Positions 36,539 to 48,882 of a DNA stretch of 64,000 nt are shown in pieces; the first letter of the stretch is position 1; each line of letters begins with the position of its first letter. Under the pieces are notes generated by a model that saw only the letters and a list, made by a program, of their open reading frames with translations, was not told the origin of the DNA and did no database searches. The stretch comes from Antitrichia curtipendula. Lineage: Eukaryota > Streptophyta > Bryopsida > Hypnales > Leucodontaceae. Made by a program: the position numbers and the translations under genes. The stretch covers positions 20,540,696-20,604,695 of the forward strand of contig OX579638.1 of assembly GCA_951230915.1 (NCBI GenBank), written 5' to 3'.

Positions 36539-38968
36539 ATGTGCCCCATGTGCGAGAAGCGCGCGCAGCTGTTATTGCTGCAGCAAGCCGTCGTAGAGTC
36601 CACCCCCGCAAGTAGCAAACCTTCCAACACTGATTCCAGTACTATCCCAGACAAGGCTTCCTTATTCCGCAACCCCTTCAAAGCGTGCAAGCACCTCACT
36701 CACCAGTGCTGCAATCCACGTTGCGAGAGCCAGCGCACCTCCATCGCGTCGGGACGCCGCTCGTCTGCCATCGCGCCCGTGCCTTCCACTCCCGAGCATT
36801 CGGGCGAGTTCTCGTACATCGTCTCGGAGTCCCCCTTGAGCGCCGAGTCCAAGGACCACCCCGAGCCACAACAGGATGCCCAAGCAGGCTCATGGCCTAC
36901 GTTACCAAAGCCTAGAAGGCGTAAAGGCTTGCTTACGCGGCTGAAGGCGCTCACGCACACAGCGGAGCCCAAGGTGCGCAATGACTTGGAGCCCAGCAGC
37001 ACGGAATCCAGCTTTGGCGCGTGCGGGCGCAAGGTCACGGCCGTGGCGGATGAGCTCGACCAGGAAGAAGCCAGAGCGCCTCCCGTCGTCATACCCTCTT
37101 TAGCGACGCTTTTGGCCACGGAAACGGACCTCGAGGAGGAAGAGGATGACTCCATGAGGTCGGATGTCAGCGTCGCCGTCACGGAAACGAACGTCTCGGA
37201 AACGACCATCCTGTCCATGATGAACCTCAACGGGAGCTTCAGCTCGCCGTATGACATGACGACGTCTAATCGAGGCTCCACGCTGAAGTCGAGTGCGTAT
37301 GATGATGACGCCAGCAGCTTCGCCGTTGTGCCGAGGACGAGCATGAACTCAAGCTTTCTCGGGCGGGGGGGCGCTAGCGATGTCAGCGGATTGAGTGACA
37401 GGTTCGGGGAACTTGATATCGGCTACTTGTCGCTGGAGGAAAGCGGGGAAGGGCCGGAATTTGATGATACGGTGTCGATTTCGTCGGAGCAGTCGGAGCA
37501 TCTTGACTTGGAAATGAGACACGCGCAAGGTACGGCTCTTGAATTCCCGGGTTGCTGTAACCAAATTTTATGGTTGCACGATTAAAAAAATCGAGTTTTG
37601 GTAGGACATGGCTGATGACACTCTATACTTTAAATCTTTCCCCAAGAATGTGTTCCTCACACACAAGTGCACTTCATGTCCAAATTTTTGACTCAAATGA
37701 TGAAATTTGATTTCCTCATTAGTCCTTCTCATATTTTCACAGAAGGGATGATAGAGTTTGGTTTCTTTTCGAAAAGGACTCATCCAGACAACCTAAAGTG
37801 ATGTACTTTCTTATGGGATAACATTCTTTGGAGCACACTTTCGTGTCTGCCTGTCTCCCGATGCAAATTGCGTAGCTAAACTGCATAGCAACATGGTGGA
37901 GTAGGCGTTATTGAATCGCAGTACTAGAGACATTCTTATCCACATCCCAAATGGGCAATGTATGCTCCCTACATTCTCTGCATTCGTATCTCCGATCTCA
38001 ACATGGAATTGAGCTTCGCAAATTGATTGTGTGCAGATGACACAGTGTCCGAGTCCGATTTAGATCAAGAGTACAGCATCAGCACCGACTCGCAAGAATG
38101 GGTCGCCGAAACCGACGACGCGGCGTCCGTTTTACAACATTCCCGAACTCACCACACACCCCATCGCCAGATCTCCCCACTGCCATTACCTCGCCCACCC
38201 CCGGACCCAGAGACTCAACAGTCGCCACTTGCAACAGCCACAAAGCTCACCCCAAACCCTAAACCGAGCACCCACAAAAACAAACCCCTAGTCGTGAAGA
38301 AAGACGCCCCTCCTCTGAAACCCAAATTCAACAAAACAGCGAAACTTCCCCCACCCCCGGAGCGTCCCTGCACCGAGTATCTCTGCTCTCGCTGCGGCCG
38401 CAAGGAGTCCTCCCAACAGCAGCAGACGACGAAGAACGTCACAACGAAAGCGAACCCCATGTCGACATTCTTCAAGACGTTCATGGGGGATGAGGAGCAA
38501 GCCGTGATGGCGGCCAAAGTGGTGGTGTTGCTGGGCAAGTACGGCAACCGCAAGGGACTGCGTGTCTCGGGGTTGTCACCACAACAGCAACAGCAACAGC
38601 AACCAACGACGTTGTCTGTGAAAGAGCTTAACCGACTGCGAACCATCATGTGCCCCCAAAACGATGCGGTTTCTGCTTTTCAGAATGAGGTGGCGCGGAT
38701 GATGTTGGAGGGCGTGGACGTGCCGGAGCTGAACATGGACGTGGAGCAGTTCATCGCGGGATACATGAAGCTGAACTCGCCGTTCTACATTGATCTCATT
38801 CAGGATTTCTTCAAGTCGGTTTGCATCGACTGTTTTGGTCATATGGAGAGTGTGACTAGGGCAGCGAGGAGGAGGCCGCCGACGCCGCCGAGGCCTGCGT
38901 ATGCAGTGTTGAAGCCGCGGAAAACGAAGACCATTGCTGGCAGGGGCAACAACAAGCTGCTGCAATAA
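36539..38968 (+). CDS. OVATE-like family protein (two exons)
   Basis: Exons 36539-37529 and 38037-38968, with a phase-1 GT/AG intron, give 640 residues. The C-terminal block at about 536-600, with AFQNEVARMMLEG, then MDVEQFIAGYMKLNSPFY and LIQDFF, fits the OVATE domain pattern: a short amphipathic start, a conserved Y-x-x-LN-x-x-(Y/H) core and a closing helix. Most of the rest looks disordered: Ser/Glu-rich acidic segments in exon 1, a Pro-rich stretch at about 377-440, and seven glutamines at 513-519. Cysteine pairs CPMC (2-5), CCNPRC (57-62) and CSRC (447-450) might bind metal. OVATE proteins are nuclear/cytosolic partners of homeodomain and TRM proteins in growth control. This one is long, and an intron is unusual for a family mostly without introns. 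The function is inferred from the domain only. Confidence 0.8.
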
Positions 38969-41231
38969 CGATGTCGTGCAATTGCTGTTGCGGGGACATT
39001 GAATGAGTAAGCTTAGTTTGGGAGGATTTCAGTTTGGTTGTGTACAGATTCATTCTCTCCTAGTGTTGTCAATGTTGCTGCTCCTTGACTTGTAGAATAA
39101 TCCGTGCGCTTCCTGCTGTAGATTTTGATTGGGAAAGGCTCAGTTGCAGGCTGAGTCTGGTCAACAGCTTTGATTCAAGTTGTTTGGAAAATTAAAGAAA
39201 TGGACTCCTTGAAGAATTTGCGCTGCCGCAGATGGGATGGTTAGGGGCTTGTGAAAATGTAGTTTTTTTTAATTTTTTGAAGGTATTGGTTGTTGAGAGA
39301 CAAGTAACTTGAAATATTTGGTGAAAGTGGTAGGTGGGATTAGGATTCATAATGCCAAGTCTGGTTGTCACCATTCCATTGGATATTGGATGGTCAGAAA
39401 AGCGTTATAACTCGTAACGCAGCCCCTCATTCTACACCCTTATATTTGCAAAAAGTACATATATGGATGTTTATGATGAACTATTACACTTGGCATTATG
39501 TCCCAGCTCTCGAGCATTATCTAATCCACTACACCTACCAAGTGGAAGGAAATCCTCTTGGTAGGACATGCCTTCGTCCATCTATGGTACCAAGGCCCCA
39601 CAAGGTAGATGATTTGAAAGCTTGCTCCTTTTTGTCCTCCTCCCTTGGTGGGTGCAATGAATCTATAAAGCGGTGTCCTCTGTCTCCCAAAAATTCATTT
39701 TCTTACGTAATTGGACAACGAGGAGACTTGTCTTTGAGAAAAGTTTTCAGGACCTAGGGCAAGGAGAAGGGGATTGATACTTGTACGAGAGCTACCTAAC
39801 CTCAAGAAAGGTGTCCGGGCTTTGGCTCCTCAAAAAACTCGTAGGGAAGAATGATCAAATGCATTATCTAACTATGAGACCTAACTCCATACCGGTACTT
39901 TCTTTGTTCAACTTAAAGATGAACCACTACTGTACATGCTGACATGGATCAAGTTCAAACCACAATCTCAAAATATATTCCGTTGCATCACCAGTGTCGC
40001 ACCCAGTAACTGCTGTTTTTGGAGCAATTTTGAACGAAAGAAATTATTTCGGGTATTTGAAATTGGTAAAGTGATGGAGGGACCATACCGTACTTTATAA
40101 TAGATGGCGTTCTGTGATGAGCTGAACCTTTGCACATTACCTGGAGACTGTCATGTAGTCTTCGTCACCCAGGACGACTTTTAATGGCAGATTGCCACCG
40201 TGCTTTCCATCATATTTAGACACTGCAGTCCCCAGTCTCCGCATGCTTTTCAACGACCATGTTTCTCTGGAACTGTACTACTGTAGCACCGTCCGATACG
40301 CTGGGTTTTGAACTTTTGATTTCTTTAGCACTGGAATCTTCAAGAAGTGCGATAGTTTAATAAGATCCGATTACAATAGTGTAAATCTGTGCAATGAGCA
40401 ACTGCGCCATTTGAGTTCAATCAACAGGAAAAAAGCCGACATGATATATGCCATGAGGTACAGTACCTGTAAACCACAGGTCTTCCGTTATCTCCGAGTC
40501 GGCGGGATTCTTCAATACAGGAACACGTCAGTGGTGTTTCAGACTTTCAAGAGAGATTTTGAGGTAAGAGAATGCGTCTGTCTCTTTGAATTCCATACCT
40601 CAATCTGGTTATCAGTTGTTAGAGTTAGCAATTTCAACAGCAGTATTCTGTCGTTTTGTTTCCACATTTTGTTTCCACATCCAACAGCGTGCAATTCTGG
40701 GACTCAGAATCTCCTCTCAAAATACTGATTTCAAATCACGTTTTCCAAAGTTGCCTTCCATTCTAATGATTGAGAGAAATATATCCACATTTAGACCGTC
40801 ATGGACAAGGAACTCGAAAGATTCCTCATTCCTGGTTGTGCAGATAAAAATCTCTAGTTTAACCTCTACGATTAAATCTCACCACTACCACCCATGCTAG
40901 CAGTGGGTGTACAAAAATCACAAATGTTACTCTAACGATAGTCACAACTGAGGATAAACAATTCCCATATTGCGCAAGAGATTCATAAGTAACGTATTAG
41001 TCGAATTAAGCAACTGTCACCATTCCAAGAGACTGTTAAGCCAATACAGAACTACTAGCACACCATCCGCATGATTTCCTGCCCAATTCAACCATCTCAT
41101 GCGTATCAAGTAGAGCACCACAACACCAATATCCAACTCCAGAATTGGAATTATACGGTAATCTAGTTTTGGGGCTTGCTCCTCTTTATTAGCTTCACAA
41201 GGAACTGACCAGCTGGCTGCAACCAAATGAT
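38969..41231. other. Intergenic DNA between convergent genes
   Basis: It contains the 3' ends of the OVATE-like gene (+) and of the GGCT-like gene (-). An open stretch at 39365-39757 lacks an early ATG, codon bias and recognisable similarity. I call no gene here. Confidence 0.5.
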
Positions 41232-42374
41232 TTACGCACGAATGTGGGAAACAGGTCCCTGCGAGTCGATCCAGTTGTTCACGTGCTCCAGAAACGTCCG
41301 GTTCTTAGGTCGGTCTTTTCTGTATACGTAATTCACTGTTTCCTTCTTGGTGTAGGCATCAATGTGAGGCGCACTCGACAAGCCGCGCTGCAATGACGGA
41401 TGAGCGAAGTATGCTTCGGCAAGGATTTCGCTTGTAGGAGCACAGTCCACCTCCAGAGACTGTAGACCTGTGAGCGCCACAGGTCGGCGCACGTAGTGCC
41501 CCTTGGTGACACCTTCGAGCTCGTCCAGCAATTTCAGTGCAGATTGGTCGACCTGAAAGCAAATGAACACACATGTTGAGAAGTGTTGACAGTGCCATCT
41601 AACCATACACCAACTACGTATAATGATTGTAAGAAAAATTTCGTATTATATTGTAAGAAGCTTGGTTCCCAGGTGCACTTGATCCACATCGTCCCCTCTT
41701 CCAAAATTGCAAGAAACATTATTAAATGACCAAACGAAAATAACTATGTGCGTTGGACGTGGACTGAAGGGGAAGCAACTAATTCCAATAATATTTTGGA
41801 CGGTCATCACCATTTCATCGTATATCGAAAGATATACATGATTCTTGAACTGGAAAGGTTGTAACAGTTGTGTGAGAAATTGAATCGTCAACAGTTGTAA
41901 GAAGTTTCAAATCATTCAATCCAATTTTGAATCTGCAAAGCCATTCAAAACTTGGTGTGTGGAATGATTACAACACCAGGCACACGTCGCTAAATTGCAA
42001 GAGGGTAGAAATTAGGGTCATACAACGTACAGCTCCCCTTGCACTTGGAGGCCTGAGTTCGGGATATGAAGTAGGAACGGGACTTGAAATGGCCCGCAAA
42101 CGAGTGGAAATCGCTTCTTCGACTTCGCCACGCCGACAAAGTGAGCGTGCCCTTCCCCAACCATGTCCTCAATCAACCAGTGATTCGAGAACCCCTGTTT
42201 CAGGGTTCCGTAAACAAACGCCAGGGAGCAAGACGAGTTCGTTAAGCTCAAATTAGCCCCACCCGTGCGACTCCCCGTTTCAATTTGCGTCGCTAACGAC
42301 TTAACCTGCAACGACGTCGAAGGCATAGACGTCGTCGCCGCACAGGGCGTCGCGCTCATCATCCGACACGCCAT
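41232..42374 (-). CDS. GGCT/AIG2-like gamma-glutamylcyclotransferase
   Basis: Read on the minus strand, exon 1 is 42374-42024 and exon 2 is 41552-41232; the phase-0 GT/AG intron joins GELYV to VDQSALKLLDELEG, for 223 residues. The fold signature is present: FVYGTLKQGFSNH at 53-65 (YGTL substrate loop), LVCGPFQVPFLL at 91-102, GELY at 113-116 and LDELEG at 126-131. By family analogy Glu130 is the likely acid/base that releases 5-oxoproline from gamma-glutamyl compounds in glutathione turnover. The match is to the plant AIG2-like group with PLVCGP. The first 50 residues are rich in Ser, Thr and Ala with few acids and could be a plastid transit peptide (inference). An in-frame TGA 6 bp upstream of the ATG supports the start. 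Confidence 0.9.
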
Positions 42375-43430
42375 ATCGACTCAAAACTCCTTCTCCTTGA
42401 TCGATGAGCTTCAAATTCACACCCCGAAGTAAAAAAAATGCACTGAATCGCGACGAGGAAGCTCGATTGCGAATGAAGCAGAGCGAGAGAGATTGAGAGC
42501 GCCAGAGGTACGAGAAACCAAAATTCTCGAGTACTGCAAGTAGTACAAGAGGGGCTCCTCTACCCTCCGAACATTCCAACTCCCCTGGCTCTGCTCCATC
42601 AAACCAATGTGGCTATGGCTGCGGCAGGTGATCTGATCAGAAAACGTGGGGATCGAAATGCCGCGGGACAGAATCCGCGGATAACTGCAGTACTGCACGT
42701 CTGCGCCACCAGCAGACCAGCTGTGCGCATCCACGCCGTTGCTGAAAATCGTGAGAAAACGGTCTTTGAGTCAATCCTTGTCCTCGACAGGCCTCTTGTG
42801 GCTGGCGCTTGTTTTTTCTCTCTGGCAATGAAATCCCGTTTCCTTTGTCTCAAAAAAAAAAAAAATTGTGAGAAAATGGTGATTTCTTACTGAAATAGAA
42901 TAAGGTAGCAGCACCCATAAGCGTCATTGTACCCATAACCGCCACCTCTAAAATCTTGGAAAATACTGGAAAGTAATTTGAATATGAGAACCTAGTATTG
43001 GGATTGGGTGCATTTATAGTCGGCTCTTTAAAAATTCACAACTTATACTCACAGTGTCCAAAAAATACATTTGAAGAGTGTTGGAATTCTTCTTCTTTTG
43101 CTAGTAGGGTCCAATAATTTGTTGGATGTCTACTAATAGACATCACGTCCAAAACCCTTAAATTGACGGTTATAGATTTTGCTACTTTACATTTTTATTT
43201 TACCAAATGGTAAAGAGAGATTATTGGGGAATTAATTTGATTGCAAGAGGATGGGGAAAAAAAAATATTAGCCAATTTTCTACTACATTCAAGGTAATTT
43301 TTGTTTTTAAAATTGGCCCCAAAAGTATCGAATGCAACAAGTTGTCGTAGGGGAACAAAAGAATCTATACATTTCTATTAGAGAGAGAAAAATAACTTTG
43401 GTTCTTCATGGGACTGACATCCCTTAATTA
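42375..43430. other. 5' region of the GGCT-like gene and intergenic DNA
   Basis: Balanced composition up to about 42830 suggests promoter or leader of the minus-strand gene. At 42824-42863 lies GGCAATGAAATCCCGTTTCC followed by a run of A, a dispersed motif. Beyond that the DNA is AT-rich and empty. Confidence 0.5.
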
Positions 43431-43898
43431 CCCCCTATAGGACTAATTGACCGTTCAACATATGCAAGAAATATTGGGTAAAAGTGTATCCCCTTGATGG
43501 TGGAAATATCATTATTTTAAAAAATTAGGTGTCCGGATCAAAAGTTATGTTGCCTATAATTTTTTTGGTAGCATAGGCAAATTTGGACAGAATGTGCAAA
43601 AGTGCTACTATACTTATGAAATTTGGTTGGTATGTAACTAATATGATATAGGAAGTTTGTTGACCCAATCAAACAAGGTTGAAAAGAAAAATTCTTTTAA
43701 CTTCAACATTATAATCTTCCAAACTATGCAGTCAAAGATTATGAAATTTTTTGACACATTTTCCGTAGTAGTTTAGTTCAAATTTTTACAGTTGAATTAA
43801 AAAATTAAAAAAATTAATTCATTGCTTTATCATTTAAACCCTAAAAAGTGACAACTTTTGATTATTTTTGCGTGAAATGTGCCTCAGTCCTCTAGGGG
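43431..43898 (+). mobile_element. TTAA element, subfamily C copy 2
   Basis: A 468-bp element, left end CCCCCTATAGGACTAATTG after ATTA (degenerate TTAA) and right end GTCCTCTAGGGG before TTAA at 43899-43902. The interior matches 25961 and 13591 with a shortened middle. Confidence 0.75.
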
Positions 43899-43902
43899 TT
43901 AA

Positions 43903-45008
43903 GAGTTTGTTTGTTTTGAGATTCCATAATGATATGCATATGATATCGTATAGGATCCAAAAAATACATTTCCATTGTAGGGAGGAAAGTCTATATTGAT
44001 CTAATTCTGTAGAGATAAAACTAGGTTGTATAATGGTAAGATTGGTGAGTATGAATTGATAATTGAGGTGTAATGCAAACATTTTCTATAGTGCATATTA
44101 ACTTCTAAGAGAGTTGTTATCTATTGGGTGGATTCTAAATGTTTTCAAGGGCTCAATTCTAGAGCTATAGGAAAATAGATGAAATATATTGAAAAAGAAT
44201 TTTTTGTCTATTCTTCAATGATGCAATTAGCTTGGTCACTTAGGTGTTGCATCATTATTATGCAAGGTTCTAAATAAGTTCATTTAGCATGGATAGGAAG
44301 AAAATAGAAAATTGCAAAAATACTTAGATTCATCTCATGCCATAATTTATTTTGCTAAAAAGCACAAAGTCTACATTCAGCCATTTGCCTCTTTTCCAAG
44401 GATTCTTAGAGGTTTAAAATGACAACAAAAATAAAAGGTTGGAACAACTTTTCTAATCTTGAAAAAAAACTCACGAGCAACAAATGTCATGAGTGAGGTT
44501 ATTTGCCCTAAAAAAGAATTTTTTCAAACTAAATATAAAATTCAGATTTGAAATCATATATTAAATGTATAGAGATGCTATTAATGAAGAATATTGTTTG
44601 CACACAAAAGATATGGAATTCATAGAAGGGCTTGAAGAACAAGAGAGTTATGTAGAAAAAGTTAGAATGGCAACCCAAATGATATCACTTTGGTTAAACT
44701 AGATAAAATATAATTAAATGGATGAAAATGATTGAGCAAATTTAAATTTTGGCAATATAGTTCAAAACTTCAATCCAAATTGATACACAATACTTGATGC
44801 AGTATGAATTGCAACTTGGATAATAAGACTTCCTTACAAGCTTTTTTTATTTTTGTTTTTAGTAAATTTTGCTAAAGACTCCAAAACATCATTAAAGCTA
44901 TGAATTCTATAAATTTTTATAACTTTATTACATTGGTAGATGCAATATAAAATTTGGTGATCTACAGCAAAAATTTCATTTGAAATTTGGCAAACAAATC
45001 GCATGTCC
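43903..45008. other. AT-rich intergenic DNA
   Basis: No gene or repeat identified. Confidence 0.5.
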
Positions 45009-45012
45009 TTAA

Positions 45013-45966
45013 CCCCTAAAGGATAAAATTGCATTTTTTTTGGCAACATAGCAATTTTGGGTAGCTCACTACAAATGGAATATTTTATTTTTTTTCTTTG
45101 AAATTTTAACACAACATTTTTCCAAGGAGTAGCTTTAAGGCCCAACAATTTTCATAACTGTTGACTACATTGTCAAAAAGTTAATATTGAATGATATGTG
45201 TTTTCATTGCTCAGAGGGTAGCTTGGGCAACAAAAAAAAAATTGTTTGAAAATCACTTCTTTGAAAAATTAAAAATTAAAATTGGTTTTCTGGATTTCTA
45301 TATACATGGAAAACTTTGAACCATTCCATTTTGATAAATGAGATGAAAGTTATAAGGAGTTTTAGTTGAGAGTAGTTACAAGTAGTTTTGAATTCTTTAT
45401 TCTAAAATAAACTTTTGAAGTCCTTTATTTTACTCAATTTTTAATATTTTTGAAAAAAAATAAAAACACTAGGTTTAGATTGTTTATAACAACATTACAA
45501 CCATTGGGATTGGCATTTTTCAATTCCATAAATAAATGGTTAACAATTTAGTATTTTAAATCATTCTCTATTTTTTTCTACTTACTATTTTTTTCCTATA
45601 TGTTGTACAATTCCAAATGATCTAAAAAACTTCAAACATGTAACCAACTTGCCTTGAAGAATGAATCCAAAGAGTTACAATCATTTCAGAATTTTTTTTC
45701 ATAAAGATCTGACCTTGTAAAGTGCAGGTACCTCGTTTTTTGCAAGGGCAAAAAAAGGATTTTTGTCACTTCAAATGCTAATATCTTGCAATCTACACCG
45801 TGGAATTTTCTGAATTTTTTTTCACATCTTCTCAAGTCAGTGTACTACAAGATCTTATGGTTAAATTAGTCCAAAAATGTTGTTTTTTTCTAAAATTTGG
45901 TACTTGTATTAGAAATGACAATTTTAGAGTGTTTTTGGTGAAAGCATAGTAAAAAAACTTTAGGGG
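45013..45966 (-). mobile_element. TTAA element, subfamily A copy 4 (reverse)
   Basis: A 954-bp element between TTAA at 45009-45012 and 45967-45970 with ends CCCCTAAAGGAT and CTTTAGGGG. It has the same orientation as the copy at 17247. Non-coding. Confidence 0.9.
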
Positions 45967-45970
45967 TTAA

Positions 45971-47664
45971 TCCCTTAGAAATTAACAGTAGAACTTTTGG
46001 GATGATGACGGAATTTATAAATGATTTAATTAATTCATGTTGACAAAGTCTTGTTTTTGCATTCATCAATGCAAATTTTCAAGGATTCTTTTGTTAGTTT
46101 TCTAAATTCTAGTATTGTACAATACAAATTACGAAAATTTTATTCAACAAATATTCTATATCTAAAAGAATCTAAATGTATTCCACCTCAAAAAACTAAC
46201 TTTATTTAGTTCAAAAAATGCCCCATACAAGATAATTTAAATTCGAAAACAAAATGATAATCATCACTACCAACCATAATAAGAACTTTAGATTTCAAAC
46301 ATGTTCAAACATAATTCTTGTGAAAGTGTCTAACATTCCATTTATAATTAGTTTTAGAAAAAAATTGGGAAGAATTGATTAGTGCAAAAAGCCTTTTGAA
46401 TACTATCTATTGGCCATGTTTACAACGTTTGTGTAAAACTCATCACTATATCATTCTTCTTAATTGTATTCTATTACACATCAATCTTTACACTTTTGAA
46501 AATTGGAACAATCTCCCTATTAGTTGTTAAGGGGTTGAACACTTCTTTTTTTTTCTTTTTTTTTTGTTACAGCGAGATCTCTGAAACCGTGCGTCTCTGG
46601 GTCACGTCCTTGGTACCGTTGGAAAGCCCACATCGAGGAGGGGTGCATGGGCTTTATTTGGTGGTGTTCTAACTCATAGAAGAAAGATATTCAATTTTCA
46701 ATTTTTTATGAATTTAAAATTTCGAAAATTATTTTATTTTTTATTTTATTATATAGTGGCGATGGCACATGGCACACTAGTATTCATGAAATCACCATAT
46801 TTGGATGAAAAAGAGCATGAATAAAACTAAAAGCGATTATTTTTTCATTTTTTTTTTCATTGATCCAAAATTGATCCAAAATATTAGTGATCACCATCTT
46901 GGCACTTCTTCAAAAATGAAAAAAATGAGGTTGGGGTTCAACGTCCAATGTCTGAAAAAATTGTCAAAATCTGGCAGTATTTAGCCCCGCACAATTCTAA
47001 TAACTAGTTCAGAGATTCATTTTTTTTTAAACACAAAAACTAACGATCTCGAGTACCAATTGTGTTCCAACAAACTGACGGAAGTGACGGATGGAGAGGT
47101 TTAGGGTTTCCATGTGCCAATTGGTGCCCATCTCAATCACTTCCAAACTTCAGTTAAGATGATGTTCTGCCTCCAGGAATGTAATGGCACTGTGGCTCCC
47201 TCGTCTTCCCCAATGGCTTCACTGCTTGTTGTTTATGCAAGTTGCGCTCTCTTTGCAGCTCCTGCTGATCTTTGCTTCCTTGAAATGCTTATTGTAAGGG
47301 AACAGGGTTGCCAGAGATTGACGTGATTGAAGGTGATTCCTGAAAACCTTATGCAGCCATGTTTGTCGTTCAGTTTGTTGTTGTCTCGTTCAAGCCAATT
47401 GTACAATTCCAGCTCAATGCTGCCGCCCAATTTGCGTCTGTGGGGGGGGGGGTCGGTTTCGTGAAGGTGGCATGGGAGCCGTAGCAAACAATCTCAATTG
47501 TGTAATCTTTGTATACAGTTTATACTGAATTCTCTAGAAATGATTAGGGTTTGTGGGTGGGAGGAAATTGAAGTAGTAGCTCTCAGTGTGTGTTACATTG
47601 CTGTGTAGGTTTGTGTATGATTGTTGTTAGCTAGCTTAGTTGTGGAAGTGATTTGTTGTTGCAG
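45971..47664. other. Intergenic DNA, turning gene-like after 47.0 kb
   Basis: AT-rich to about 47040, with an odd GC-richer patch at 46570-46670 of unknown identity. After 47040 the composition suggests a leader or intron of the F-box relic: 'aggtttagggtttcc' at about 47097, and a good splice acceptor (gttgttgcag) ending at 47664. I could not define an upstream exon. Confidence 0.45.
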
Positions 47665-48200
47665 TGCCGACTTTCGATTTGCAAGACTGGTCGATTGTGA
47701 TGGTTGAGCCGAAGGAACAGCTCTTACTTCGAGCTCCATTGCCGAGCCAGGAGCAGGCCGAACCCAAAAGGAAGAAGCTTCATTGCCGATGGGCTACCTT
47801 GGTTGCTGCACCAGCACCATCACAAACAGATCATGTCAGCCCTAATGATGAGGAGATGGATCCTGCACTTTGGGGGGAGCTTCATCGCTTCGTGAATGTA
47901 GAGGAGATGATAGTCGCCAACCTTCTCCTTCACGCGTTTTACCAAGCCCTCAGTGTGTGCAAGAAGTGGAATGCATTAGGTTGGAATCGCCCGTTTCTGG
48001 AGCAATGGTCCAAAACCTCTCTCCGCAAACCCTATTTCATTCTTCACGGGGACCGGGGATGTCACCAAGCCATGCTGGTGCAGAAAGCGACCAAACAATC
48101 GTGGGTGCTGCAGCAGCTACCTCCTTTCGCGTTCCAACAGACACTCACGTCTGTATCTCATGGAATGGTTTACACAGGGACTGCTGAGAATTGCATTCGG
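47665..48200 (+). pseudogene. F-box/kelch-like gene fragment
   Basis: Open from the acceptor at 47664, first ATG at 47700. A degenerate F-box lies at 47856-48010: MDPALWGELHRF, then ALSVCKKWNAL and PFLEQW, as in plant F-box/kelch proteins where SVC-K-WN is typical. It is followed by the usual KPYFILHGD linker and LPPF. F-box proteins pick substrates for SCF ubiquitin ligases. Similarity stops near 48190, before kelch repeats; beyond that the frame runs into antisense of the MFAP1 relic and becomes Ser/Pro-rich. The LP-x-D-L-L-x-x-I part of the F-box is poorly kept. I judge it a truncated pseudogene, though a chimeric transcript of about 226 codons remains open. Confidence 0.7.
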
Positions 48201-48234
48201 GCGACCACTCATGTCTGTATCTCACGTCTTGGAT

Positions 48235-48882
48235 CACAACCAGCTCTTTCGCCTCCACTTTCCTCTCCTCCAGCTTCTTCTACAACGAATGTTTTATCGC
48301 TTCCTCCTTCGCTTCAAGTTTCTCCCGCTCAGCAATCGTGTCCCGCTCCGACTTGCGTACAAAGACGGATTCGATCATAGCCATACCTCCAAACTCCGCC
48401 TCGAAATTGGTTTCGCACTCGGATTCCTCATCATCTTCATCCTCCTCCTCCAGCTCCGCTTCTTCCTCTCGCTGCCGTGCCAAGAGCCGAGACTTGATCC
48501 GATGTCGCCGCTCCTCAATGGCCTCATCGTCCTCATCCTCTTCCGCCTCCGCTAAAACCTAGGCCACACTCTCCTCCTCCCGGGTGGACACAATCTCGGC
48601 TTGCCGAATTCGCCGGTACCGCGCAACGGCCTCGTCCTTGTCGTGCCAGCTCTCCGCCAAACGGCGCAGCCGCAGATCATCGATCTGGCTCTCCTCGCGT
48701 ACCGGAAAGGCCTTGTCGAGCTGAGCTTGCCAATTGGCCCTCGACGATGATTGCCGCACATCAGGCTCCTCCTCCTTGACTTCTTCCGCCCATTCCGGTG
48801 CCTTGCCTGGCTAGTACTGCTTCACCTTTGTCTGCACGGAGATCGCCGCATCACTCACCACGCCCGGCGCTGGCACCGGCAT
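48235..48882 (-). pseudogene. MFAP1-like retropseudogene
   Basis: One minus-strand frame from ATG at 48882 follows MFAP1, a nuclear spliceosome-associated protein: PGKAPEWAEE, LRLRRLAESW, RRIRQAEIVST, VLAEAEEDED, then FVRKSERDTIAEREKLEA and KKLEERKVEAKELVV. Three TAG codons interrupt it: 48813-48811, where the family has Trp in the QYWPGK motif; 48561-48559, after EEESVA; and 48282-48280, after IKHSL. There is no frameshift and no intron over about 216 codons. The family C-terminal half is missing beyond 48235, where F-box-related sequence begins. Lack of introns suggests an RNA-mediated copy; the missing 3' half would need a later truncation. Three identical TAGs with an intact frame are worth checking. 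Confidence 0.85.

Noticed and set aside
36662..37344. Minus-strand open frames up to 214 codons
   Set aside because: Antisense to the OVATE-like exon 1, whose + strand reading is longer and continues through a good intron.
38215..38965. Minus-strand frames rich in Cys or Leu runs
   Set aside because: Antisense shadow of the CAG (Gln) repeat and Pro-rich part of exon 2.
39365..39757. 130-codon + strand frame downstream of the OVATE-like gene
   Set aside because: No early ATG, no recognisable domain, no codon bias like the neighbouring genes.
48191..48562. Serine-rich + strand frame of 123 codons
   Set aside because: The serine run is the antisense of acidic codons in the MFAP1 relic.
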